From a bacterium (GTDB taxonomy: Bacteria; Patescibacteriota; Minisyncoccia; UBA6257; GWB1-50-10): DNA of 9,031 nt. How positions within the stretch are numbered: position 1 is the stretch's first letter; each line of letters begins with the position of its first letter. The stretch lies in assembly GCA_027310235.1 (NCBI GenBank), contig DAIDBF010000084.1:1-9031 (forward strand). Reading direction: 5' to 3'. A program made the translations under genes and the position numbers. This document shows, piece after piece, positions 1 through 5,789 of the stretch. The notes beneath the pieces were generated by a model that had not been told where the DNA came from, did not search any database, and worked only from the letters and a program-made list of their open reading frames with translations.

Positions 1-435
1 GGTTTAAATATCACTTACAGCGGATCGCCACGGACGCTCTTCGAGGCCTTTGGCGATGCGAAAAATGAAGGTCTGCTCGCCTTATTGAAAAAAGAATACG
101 GAGCGAAGAATGTTTTCGTTTTCCGGCTTCTCGTGAACCCCGTCGCCGCGGCAAAACGAAACGCCGGCCGGCTCATGTGTTCCATCTGCGGCTTGCCGAT
201 TCTCGCCGCTTCAAAGGCGAAAAATTGCTCTTTCTGCGGCGCGCCGGCAAAGCGGAGAATCGATGACGATCCGAAAATTTTCGCGCACCGCATCGAGGAA
301 TATGAAAAACGCACTTTTCCCATTCTCGCAAAAGCGACGAAGCAGGGTTACGCCATAAAAAAAGTAAACGGCGAACCGGCGCCTTATCGCGTCCATAACA
401 CCATAGCCGCATACCTCGAGAAGACAGCCCCGTAG
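1..435 (+). CDS. adk: Adenylate kinase, C-terminal part (5' end outside window)
   Basis: Adenylate kinase converts ATP and AMP to two ADP in the cytoplasm. The frame is open from base 1, so the gene starts before the window and lacks its P-loop and AMP-binding half. What remains runs from a SGSPRTLFEA stretch, matching the family's DGFPRT-type AMP-site motif, through a LID with four cysteines (CSIC, 12 residues, then CSFC), a KRRIDDDP arginine/aspartate segment and the closing helix RIEEYEKRTFPI. The CxxC-CxxC pair indicates a zinc-binding LID, with a shorter spacing than the 16 residues usual in Gram-positive enzymes. The last codons and stop (433-435) lie in the left arm of an inverted repeat (427-447), so the present C-terminus may have been set by an insertion. 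Order adk then map is the usual one at the end of the ribosomal-protein operon. A TTG at 85 is not a real start. Confidence 0.9.
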   Translation, partial: GLNITYSGSPRTLFEAFGDAKNEGLLALLKKEYGAKNVFVFRLLVNPVAAAKRNAGRLMCSICGLPILAASKAKNCSFCGAPAKRRIDDDPKIFAHRIEEYEKRTFPILAKATKQGYAIKKVNGEPAPYRVHNTIAAYLEKTAP

Positions 436-560
436 TAGAAACTCGATTGTGTACTATTTTCAAATGTTCCGTTTTTCCAACGATTTCCAAAATGAATTCC
501 TAAAAAAGGTAAAGGGTTTTATGTCGAATGAATAATTATCGAGTTTTCACTACGGGGTCA
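427..560. repeat. Short inverted-repeat (MITE/REP-like) element between adk and map
   Basis: The left arm, 427-447 (GCCCCGTAGTAGAAACTCGA plus T), is nearly complementary to the right arm, 538-560, which reads TGACCCCGTAGTGAAAACTC on the minus strand before GAT. About 90 bases of AT-rich sequence between the arms hold no credible gene. The arms overlap the adk stop codon on one side and end 5 bases before the map start on the other. The outer CCCCG followed by a short purine/pyrimidine stretch and AAAC resembles the arms around tRNA-Ile at 4421-4564, so both may belong to one family moved by a transposase encoded elsewhere, possibly a Y1/RAYT-type enzyme. That assignment is inference; no transposase is in the window. 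Confidence 0.6.
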
Positions 561-565
561 AAATA

Positions 566-1330
566 ATGATATCACTTAAAAGCGAGAAGGATATCGGATT
601 GCTCCGCGATTCGGGAAGAATCCTCGTTAAGATCCTCCTCGCGCTCAAGGAAAAATCGATTGTCGGCGCCAATCTTCTCGAACTCGAGACGACGGCGCGG
701 GACATGCTCCGCGAAGCGGGTGCAATCTCTGCGTTTTTGAACTATAAGCCCGACGGCGCTTCGCAGCCGTATCCTGCGGTGCTTTGCACTTCTTTGAACG
801 AGCAGGTGGTACACGGGATACCGTTTGATTATTCGCTGAAGAGCGGTGACATACTCAAAATCGATTTCGGCGTCGTCTACAAGGAACGGATAACGGATGC
901 GGCGATTACCATCCCGATCGGTAGTGTGACGAATGGGGCGAAAGAACTCATTAGGACGACCGAGGAGGCGCTTCAGAAAGGAATTGCCGCCGCAAAGACG
1001 AAGAATGCGCGCTTGGGCGACATCGGATGGGCGATAGAACAGGAGATTGAGGAACAGGGGTTTTCGGTCGTCGACGGACTCACCGGACACGGTGTCGGTT
1101 TCAAACTCCACGAAGATCCGAATGTGTATAACTACGGACAGAAAGGAGAGGGGATGATATTAAAAGAAGGACTCGTGATCGCGATAGAACCGATGGTAAG
1201 CGCCGGATCTTCACAGACAATTCAAAGAGAAGACGGGAGCTATCAGACGAAAGATGGCGCTTTAAGCGCCCACTTCGAAAAAACAATCGCCATCACGAAA
1301 GGCGGCGTAGAGATACTTACCGCATTCTAG
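566..1330 (+). CDS. map: Methionine aminopeptidase, type I
   Basis: This enzyme removes the initiator methionine from new proteins in the cytoplasm. It is 254 residues, the usual length for a type I enzyme without an N-terminal extension. All five metal ligands can be placed: D100 (KIDFG), D111 (RITDAA), H175 (GHGVG), E208 (AIEPM) and E238 (HFEKT). The catalytic histidines H83 (VVHGIP) and H182 (KLHEDP) are also present. The ATG at 566 gives the standard N-terminus (MISLKSEKDIGLLRDSGRI). No good Shine-Dalgarno site precedes it; the bases just upstream are the right arm of an inverted repeat. It probably belongs to the adk operon and ends 22 bases before a strong hairpin that faces the convergent topA gene. 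infA, which often follows map in ribosomal operons, is absent here. Confidence 0.97.
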   Translation: MISLKSEKDIGLLRDSGRILVKILLALKEKSIVGANLLELETTARDMLREAGAISAFLNYKPDGASQPYPAVLCTSLNEQVVHGIPFDYSLKSGDILKIDFGVVYKERITDAAITIPIGSVTNGAKELIRTTEEALQKGIAAAKTKNARLGDIGWAIEQEIEEQGFSVVDGLTGHGVGFKLHEDPNVYNYGQKGEGMILKEGLVIAIEPMVSAGSSQTIQREDGSYQTKDGALSAHFEKTIAITKGGVEILTAF

Positions 1331-1352
1331 TCGTTCATTAACATCGTTTCAC

Positions 1353-1436
1353 TCCTGCGCCGCCTTCCTCTAAACGAGGGTAAGACTTGGCCAAGCGGCC
1401 CGGAGCGCCCGAGCTGAAGAGGAAGGCGACGCAGGA
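1353..1436. terminator. Long hairpin with conserved loop between convergent map and topA (copy 1)
   Basis: The stem arms 1353-1371 and 1418-1436 pair at 18 of 19 positions (mismatch C1360/A1429). The + strand continues into TATTTTATT, as after an intrinsic terminator, and the minus-strand gene topA stops 5 bases from the stem, so the structure can serve both genes. The 46-base loop contains a 31-base block (1378-1408) with core GACTTGGCCAAGCGGCCC that recurs at 4753-4783 on an unrelated stem. Within the loop GGCC-AAGC-GGCC can form a small inner hairpin. Terminator is the simplest role; the conserved loop suggests something more. Confidence 0.75.
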
Positions 1437-1440
1437 TATT

Positions 1441-3471
1441 TTATTCCCCCTCATCTCCACCCTTATCTCCGTCCCCATCACCATCCTCACCGTCCTTATT
1501 CTCCGGCTTCATCCAACTCGCAAAGTCGCACTCCGGATACCGGTTGCATCCGTAAAAGAATCTTCCTCGTTTCGTTCTTCTTCGAATCACTCTTCCCGTA
1601 CCGCACTTGGGACAAGGCCCCAGATCGTTCGATCCTGTGGGGGCCAGTGATTTTGTATTCTTACACTCGGGAAAGCCCGTACAGGCCAAAAATCGCCCAA
1701 AACGGCCTGTTTTAATGACCATCGGTTTCCCGCACTTATCACATACCTCGTTCGTGGACTCCTGAGGAGCCAGCTCCTCCTTCTGGACGCTTTCGTACTT
1801 CTTGTCGAGGTTCCTTTTGAAGGGCTCGTAAAATTCGCGTATGATCTTTTTCCATTCCTTGGTTCCTTCGGCGACCTCATCGAGCTCCTCTTCCATATGC
1901 GCGGTAAATCCAAGATCGACAATCTCGGGAAAGTGTTCCGTAAGCACTTTGTTTACCAGAAGCCCTATCTCCGTCGGTTCGAACCGCCGTTCGGGATTTT
2001 TTTGCACGTAATTCCTGCTTTGAATGACCGAGATGATGGGAGCATAAGTTGAAGGTCTTCCAATCCCATTCGCTTCAAGCGTCTTGATCAAACTCGCTTC
2101 GTTATAGCGCGCGGGGGATTCGGTAAAATGCTGTTCCGGTTTTACCTCGGAAAGTCCCAATACTTCTCCTTTTTGTAACGCGGGAAGAAGCTTCTCTTCG
2201 AAGGTCTGGTGCCATACTTTCAAAAACCCGTCGAAACGCATTGTGGCGCCGTTTGCTTTCAAGGTAAACGTTTCGTCCTTTCCGCACCTCGCCTCGACGA
2301 GGACGCTCGTAAGCGCGAAGATCGCCGGAGGAAGCTGGGAAGCCATAAATCTTCGCCAGATCAAGTCGTACAGTTTCTTTTCTTTCGGATCTTCGAGCGC
2401 AATGGAGGCAGGATCAAGAAGCGGATTCGTGGGACGGATGGCCTCGTGCGCTTCCTGCGCGAGGCGGGATTTTGTTTTGAATACCCTGGGACTCGGCAAA
2501 AGATACTCCTTTCCGAAGTTTGCTTCGATGTACTTCTGCGCGGCATGAAGCGACTCTAGAGAGAGATTCACCGAGTCGGTGCGCATATAGGTGATGAGGC
2601 CGTTTTCGTAAAGCCGCTGCGCGAACATCATCGTCTGCTTCGCGCTCATATGAAGGCGGCGGTTCGCTTCCTGCTGGAGCGTACTCGTGATAAAAGGCGG
2701 GAGAGAGTTGCGTTTCATCTCTTTTTCCTCGACTGCCGCTACCGAATACTCCGCCCGCTTCAGTTTTTCCGCGATTGCGGATGCGTTGATGGTATCCCGA
2801 ATCGTGAACTTCTGAACCGCTTCGCCCGCGATCTGAAAAAGAGACGCCTCGAATGTTTTTTCTTTTGCATTATCCGGGAAAAGCATCGCGTGGATTGTCC
2901 AGTACTCTTCTGGTTTGAAGTTTCTGATCTCCTCTTCCCGCTCCACAATGAGACGCAAGGCGACCGATTGCACCCGGCCAGCGGAGAGCCCTCGTATGAT
3001 CTTCTTCCAGAGGAAAGGGGAGAGCTCGTAGCCCACGAGGCGATCAAGCACCCTTCGTGCCTGCTGAGCGTCCACGAGATGCAGATTAAGCGTTCTCGGA
3101 TGCTGGAGCGCCTCATGAATCGCCGACTCGGTGATCTCGTGGAACACAATGCGATCGGCGGGTCCCTGAAGGCCGAGCGCCTGGATAAGATGCCATGCGA
3201 TCGCTTCTCCTTCACGGTCCTCGTCGGTTGCGAGTATGACTTGATCCGCCTTGGCCGCGAGTTTCTTCAGTGCGGTGACATTCTTCCTCGCTTTCACGGG
3301 AATAATGTAGTGCGGTTCGAAATTGTGCTCCGTGTCGATGCCGAGTTTACTTTTCGGCAAGTCCCTGATATGTCCGTAGGAGGATTCCACGCGGAAGTCG
3401 TCTCCTAAGAACTTGCCTATGGTTTTCGCTTTTGTGGGGCTTTCGACAATGACAAGCTTCGTATGTTTCAT
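1441..3471 (-). CDS. topA: DNA topoisomerase I (type IA)
   Basis: It relaxes negatively supercoiled DNA by cutting one strand and passing the other. The 676 residues contain, in order: a TOPRIM domain with E10 (VIVESPTKAKT) and the acidic D83/D85/E87 triad (ATDEDREGEAIAWHL); the type IA core with the RGLSAGRVQSVALRL strand near 160-174; the active-site Y295 followed by R297 (GLITYMRTDS); and the EANGIGRPSTYAPII motif near 466-480. Two C-terminal zinc ribbons follow, with cysteines 577/580/597/603 and 620/623/642/648, then a short acidic Asp/Gly/Glu tail. The start is firm because the TOPRIM strand begins at residue 5 and the ATG overlaps the dprA stop in an ATGA. That overlap implies translational coupling with dprA. 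The stop codon is 5 bases from the long hairpin at 1353-1436. Confidence 0.98.
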   Translation of the reverse strand: MKHTKLVIVESPTKAKTIGKFLGDDFRVESSYGHIRDLPKSKLGIDTEHNFEPHYIIPVKARKNVTALKKLAAKADQVILATDEDREGEAIAWHLIQALGLQGPADRIVFHEITESAIHEALQHPRTLNLHLVDAQQARRVLDRLVGYELSPFLWKKIIRGLSAGRVQSVALRLIVEREEEIRNFKPEEYWTIHAMLFPDNAKEKTFEASLFQIAGEAVQKFTIRDTINASAIAEKLKRAEYSVAAVEEKEMKRNSLPPFITSTLQQEANRRLHMSAKQTMMFAQRLYENGLITYMRTDSVNLSLESLHAAQKYIEANFGKEYLLPSPRVFKTKSRLAQEAHEAIRPTNPLLDPASIALEDPKEKKLYDLIWRRFMASQLPPAIFALTSVLVEARCGKDETFTLKANGATMRFDGFLKVWHQTFEEKLLPALQKGEVLGLSEVKPEQHFTESPARYNEASLIKTLEANGIGRPSTYAPIISVIQSRNYVQKNPERRFEPTEIGLLVNKVLTEHFPEIVDLGFTAHMEEELDEVAEGTKEWKKIIREFYEPFKRNLDKKYESVQKEELAPQESTNEVCDKCGKPMVIKTGRFGRFLACTGFPECKNTKSLAPTGSNDLGPCPKCGTGRVIRRRTKRGRFFYGCNRYPECDFASWMKPENKDGEDGDGDGDKGGDEGE

Positions 3472-4361
3472 GATTTCGTTATGAAAAACAATCCGTGCGT
3501 CTCTTCGATCTTCCCCTCTAATATAAGAAGGGAGAGCTCTTGACTCACTCGTTGTGTCTCAAGATGGGTTATTTCTGAAATATTGTCAACCGTAAGGGGC
3601 GAAGAGGCCTCTTGAAGCGCAGAAAAGACGGGAGATTCTTCCTCATTCATTTCTTGCCCGGGTTCATCTTCCGGAACGGCAAGTATGCCTTGATAGGTCT
3701 CTAGCGCCTCTTCGAGATCGTGGGCGATGTCTTGCGCGTTCGTCACAAGCCGCGCGCCTTCGCGGACAAGCATGTGCGAACCCTGATAATTCCTGTGGCG
3801 CACGGGACCCGGCACGACAAAAACTTCGCGTCCCTGCTCAAGCGCGAAACGCGCCGTCGCAAGCGAGCCCGATTTCATAGGCGCCTCGACGACGATAGTC
3901 GCAATACTCATGCCGCTTATGATCCTGTTCCGTTCGAGGAACTGATGCCGCAAAGGAGGAACGCCTTCCGGGTATTCGGATACGATTGCGCCTCCTTGGG
4001 CGATAATCGACTCCGCGAGGTGTTCGTGGAGAAGGGGATAAACGATATCAAGGCCGTTCGCCAAGACCGCAATCGTCTTGCCGCCTCCCTGGAGTGCGCC
4101 TTCATGCGCCGCACCGTCGATGCCGATCGCAAGGCCGCTTATGATGGTAATGCCCGCTCTCGCGAGATCATAGGCGATCTGCTTTGCGATGAGTTTCCCG
4201 TCGGGCGTCGCTTTTCTGGTGCCCACAATCGCAACGCATACGCATGTCGAAAGAAACGGCCCTCGCGCGAAAAGCGTCGCGGGAGGATTCGGTATTTCAC
4301 GAAGCAACCTCGGATACCCCTCCTCTGAATACGAAACATGATGAATCGGAGGAAGCTGCAT
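3468..4361 (-). CDS. dprA: DNA-processing protein DprA
   Basis: DprA binds incoming single-stranded DNA during natural transformation and loads RecA onto it. The 297 residues show the Rossmann-like DprA domain: AIVGTRKATPDGK near 44-56, SGLAIGIDGAAHEGAL near 95-110, FLERNRIISGMS near 141-152, SGSLATARFALEQGREVFVVPG and the NYQGSHMLVREGA loop. A C-terminal winged-helix region (about 245-295: PLTVDNIS, RVSQELSLLILEGKIEE) follows an acidic linker. It overlaps topA by 4 bases, and this dprA-topA order is widespread in bacteria. The start at 4361 leaves only 19 bases to the 3' end of the tRNA remnant at 4381, so dprA is probably read from the tRNA promoter. No Shine-Dalgarno site is visible. Together with the PilO-like protein it fits a DNA-uptake capability. 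Confidence 0.96.
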   Translation of the reverse strand: MQLPPIHHVSYSEEGYPRLLREIPNPPATLFARGPFLSTCVCVAIVGTRKATPDGKLIAKQIAYDLARAGITIISGLAIGIDGAAHEGALQGGGKTIAVLANGLDIVYPLLHEHLAESIIAQGGAIVSEYPEGVPPLRHQFLERNRIISGMSIATIVVEAPMKSGSLATARFALEQGREVFVVPGPVRHRNYQGSHMLVREGARLVTNAQDIAHDLEEALETYQGILAVPEDEPGQEMNEEESPVFSALQEASSPLTVDNISEITHLETQRVSQELSLLILEGKIEETHGLFFITKS

Positions 4362-4420
4362 GAAAGTACTTTTTACGTTGTGGGCGCACCAGGGATCGAA
4401 CCTGGGACCTCCAAATTACG

Positions 4421-4564
4421 TGCCCCGCACTAAACAACGATATTATTTGTTATGTGTTATATGGTGGGCATGGAAGGAATCGAACCTTCGACCTCGTTCT
4501 TATCAGGAACGCGTTCTACCACTGAACTACATGCCCTTACTATCGTTGTTTTAGTGCGGGGTCA
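4421..4564. mobile_element. Inverted-repeat element carrying tRNA-Ile
   Basis: The left arm 4421-4442 starts TGCCCCGCACTAAACAACGA. The right arm 4541-4564, read on the minus strand, is TGACCCCGCACTAAAACAAC followed by GATA. The arms differ only by two single-base indels. Between them is tRNA-Ile(GAT) plus about 20 bases on one side and 4 on the other, so the element is essentially a tRNA gene in a pair of terminal repeats. It interrupts the tRNA-Thr-like gene exactly before the anticodon CGT. There is no transposase inside, so it would be non-autonomous. The arm ends are related to those at 427-560. Confidence 0.6.
4462..4536 (-). tRNA. tRNA-Ile (GAT)
   Basis: A full cloverleaf reads on the minus strand from 4536: acceptor GGGCATG/CATGCCC, D-arm GTTC-AGTGGTA-GAAC, anticodon stem CGTTC/GAACG with loop CTGATAA (anticodon GAT), variable AGGTC, T-arm GAAGG-TTCGATT-CCTTC, discriminator A at 4465 and an encoded CCA at 4464-4462. 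All stems pair perfectly. Its direct setting between inverted repeats inside another tRNA gene is unusual. Confidence 0.97.
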
Positions 4565-4579
4565 GGCGGCGTTCTTCCC

Positions 4580-4645
4580 GAGCGAAATCTACATTAAAGT
4601 TAACATAAGGATTCGCCCGTTGAAAGCAAAATTGTTTGCTTTCAA
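4580..4645. repeat. 66-base hairpin insert in the D-loop of the split tRNA
   Basis: The segment 4620-4645 is a perfect 11-bp hairpin (TTGAAAGCAAA, loop ATTG, TTTGCTTTCAA). The rest, 4580-4619, has weaker arms (GAGCGAA... and ...ATTCGCCC). It is flanked by CCC at 4577-4579 and CCC at 4646-4648, consistent with a 3-bp target duplication. Removing the 66 bases with one CCC restores a perfect tRNA D-arm. It has no coding capacity and looks like a tiny palindromic mobile element. Confidence 0.5.
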
Positions 4646-4729
4646 CCCACCGAACTACGCGCCCAAATCTTCAATAACTAATCACTCTTCCCCTCTTAAG
4701 CTAGGTTTATCTGGAAGGTCTTGAAAAGG

Positions 4730-4808
4730 AGGTTCAGTAAGCAGAAAAAAGTGGGTAGGACTTGGCCAAGCGGCCCGGAGCGCACACTTTTTTCTGCTTA
4801 CTGAACCT
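4730..4808. terminator. Long perfect hairpin with conserved loop (copy 2)
   Basis: Arms 4730-4753 and 4785-4808 form a perfect 24-bp stem. The loop holds the same 31-base block as copy 1 (4753-4783 against 1378-1408; 30 of 31 identical, difference G4758/A1383), in the same strand orientation. The stem sequences of the two copies are unrelated. The structure lies 62 bases beyond the stop of the minus-strand membrane protein gene at 4871 and before the tRNA locus; on the minus strand it is followed by CCTTTTC, on the + strand by CTTTATA. The likely role is termination of the pilO-like operon, in either direction. Confidence 0.75.
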
Positions 4809-4870
4809 TTATACTATCACTTCAGGATAGATTCTGGCTACCCCTTTACGATTTTGAGTGTAAGTGAATT

Positions 4871-5089
4871 CTAATTCCGAATCAAGTTTAACTTCTCGAA
4901 CTCCTGAACGTTGAACTGAACATGCGCCGGCGTGACGTTCGGTGCCTCAAGCGCGCTGTTCAAACTCGATCCCAAAAATACGATGCTGAAAATTACGAAT
5001 GCGCCCGTGGCGATCACCATCACCGAGGCGAGCGCGATGAAGAGCAGGTTCTTAGAAAGTAAACGGATTGTCCTTGTCCTGTCGCGCAT
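4871..5089 (-). CDS. Small single-pass membrane protein, function unknown
   Basis: I do not recognise a family. The 72 residues have a basic N-terminus (MRDRTRTIRLLSKN), one long hydrophobic segment at about 15-43 (LLFIALASVMVIATGAFVIF in its middle) and a short hydrophilic C-terminal part, which suggests an inner-membrane anchor with the tail outside. It starts 4 bases after the stop of the PilO-like gene, so the two are co-transcribed and probably work in the same envelope complex; a role as a small type IV pilus alignment component is inference from position only. It is followed by the long hairpin at 4730-4808. Confidence 0.75.
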   Translation of the reverse strand: MRDRTRTIRLLSKNLLFIALASVMVIATGAFVIFSIVFLGSSLNSALEAPNVTPAHVQFNVQEFEKLNLIRN

Positions 5090-5093
5090 GGTG

Positions 5094-5618
5094 CTAGCGG
5101 TAATATACCCGTCCTTTAAGTGTCATGGTAAATCCCTTTTCGTCGCTCCTTAGGGAAAGATTATTGATAGTATTCAGGTACTTGAAGGTTTCCATCGTCT
5201 TGAGGAACGAGAGTGACGTCCTGGCGTCGGTCCCTCCGAGGACGAGCGAGAATCCGATCGATCCCAGGGAATCCTTCGTTGCTTCCGTCTCGCCCGCGAA
5301 TGAGAATGCGTATGTCATCTGGTACTGATTCGCGAGCGTTTGAAGCGACTGGTTCAAGTTAATGAGATCGTCATAAGAGGGGATGGCGCTCTCGAGAATA
5401 TTCAGATAGTTCTTTGCCTTGGAGTTGTACTGCGTCTCGAGTATCGCCTCGTTATATACTCTCGAGGTTTGATCCGCGAGTACCCGTCTCGCTTGGGTTA
5501 TTCTCAAGAGATAATCGTTGATATTACCCTTAAAGAAAAAAATGCCCATGAGAAGCGCGATCACAAGAAAGAGGGCGATCCCAAGATCAAGCCAAAGACG
5601 TTTTTTGAAATCGGTCAT
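5094..5618 (-). CDS. PilO-like type IV pilus alignment protein
   Basis: PilO-type proteins sit in the inner membrane and, with PilM and PilN, link the pilus motor to the outer parts of the machine. The 174 residues have a short cytoplasmic N-terminus (MTDFKKRLWLD), one membrane helix at about 12-30 (GIALFLVIALLMGIFFF), a predicted coiled-coil region at about 35-100 and a C-terminal ferredoxin-like part with the typical alternation ending GFTMTLKGRVYYR. The start at 5618 is chosen over an in-frame ATG at 5675 because the membrane helix then begins near the N-terminus and a TATAAT box lies just upstream at 5631-5636. No pilM or pilN precedes it, so this is a pilO separated from its usual operon. 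The family call rests on architecture and is moderately sure. Confidence 0.7.
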   Translation of the reverse strand: MTDFKKRLWLDLGIALFLVIALLMGIFFFKGNINDYLLRITQARRVLADQTSRVYNEAILETQYNSKAKNYLNILESAIPSYDDLINLNQSLQTLANQYQMTYAFSFAGETEATKDSLGSIGFSLVLGGTDARTSLSFLKTMETFKYLNTINNLSLRSDEKGFTMTLKGRVYYR

Positions 5619-5630
5619 AGCTCTCTTCCT

Positions 5631-5636
5631 ATTATA
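5631..5636 (-). promoter_or_regulatory. Probable -10 box of the pilO-like gene
   Basis: TATAAT on the minus strand, with its downstream end 12 bases before the ATG at 5618. Transcription would begin around 5624, leaving almost no leader. No convincing -35 box lies 17 bases upstream. Confidence 0.4.
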
Positions 5637-5704
5637 GCGTACTCGGCTTGAACCCGCACCCGTCTCATCGTACACTATACGAAGTTCCCGAAGAGGACCG
5701 ATGG

Positions 5705-5767
5705 GGCCGACGATTCGATGAAATTGAATGTCGGCCTCCCGACCTCCGATAAAATCGGAGCGTCGGG
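5705..5767. other. Tandem hairpins upstream of tRNA-Ala
   Basis: Hairpin A (5705-5736) has a GGCCGAC/GTCGGCC stem extended by ATTC/GAAT across a one-base bulge. Hairpin B (5738-5767) pairs CCCGAC and CTCCGAT with ATCGGAG and GTCGGG around an AAA loop, with C5761 bulged. They are separated by one base. A third arm (CCCGA, 5774-5778) could compete for the GTCGGG strand. No T-run follows on either strand, so this is not a standard terminator. A TAAAAT at 5779-5784 could be the -10 box of tRNA-Ala. Confidence 0.55.
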
Positions 5768-5789
5768 ACTTAGCCCGATAAAATACAAG

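Larger units (their letters stand above)
4381..4664 (-). pseudogene. tRNA-Thr(CGT)-like gene split into three parts by insertions
   Basis: Three minus-strand pieces can be joined into one tRNA. Piece 1 (4664-4646) is acceptor GGGCGCG, TA, D-stem GTTC and loop GGTGGG. Piece 2 (4576-4568) finishes the D-arm with AA, GAAC and GCC. Piece 3 (4420-4381) begins CGTAA, then TTTGG, AGGTC, T-arm CCAGG-TTCGATC-CCTGG, acceptor TGCGCCC and A73. The acceptor strands pair at all seven positions (one G-T), and D-stem GTTC/GAAC pairs perfectly once the 66-base insert is removed. CC of piece 2 can pair with GG of TTTGG; about five bases (positions 29-33) are missing at the second junction. CGT in the anticodon position suggests threonine. 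A lost gene is most likely; a processed interrupted tRNA would be extraordinary. Confidence 0.65.

Noticed and set aside
572..1111. Open frame of 179 codons opposite map
   Set aside because: Antisense to the metal-ligand region of map and without any recognisable feature.
1387..1650. Small + strand frame starting in the conserved hairpin loop (MAKRPGAPELK...)
   Set aside because: The same loop at 4762 also begins LAKRPGA, but the frames diverge right after the shared block and the first runs antisense through topA. The conservation is of nucleotides in a loop, not of a peptide.
2650..3408. Long open frame (252 codons) on the + strand within topA
   Set aside because: It is antisense to the well-supported TOPRIM and core region of topA; the protein has no recognisable domain and the usual Arg/Cys-rich look of a shadow frame.
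3720..4328. Open frame of 202 codons opposite dprA
   Set aside because: Antisense to conserved DprA motifs; a shadow frame.
4420..4664. Group I intron or archaeal-type intron in the tRNA
   Set aside because: The D-loop segment is 66 bases and the anticodon segment contains a complete tRNA with inverted repeats. No group I core elements are visible, five anticodon-arm bases seem missing and bacteria lack the tRNA splicing endonuclease. Disruption by insertions is simpler.
4726..4783. Strong Shine-Dalgarno-like AAAGGAGG before a short GTG frame in hairpin copy 2
   Set aside because: The GTG is 17 bases away, the frame has about 17 codons and lies inside a perfect hairpin; copy 1 does not preserve it.
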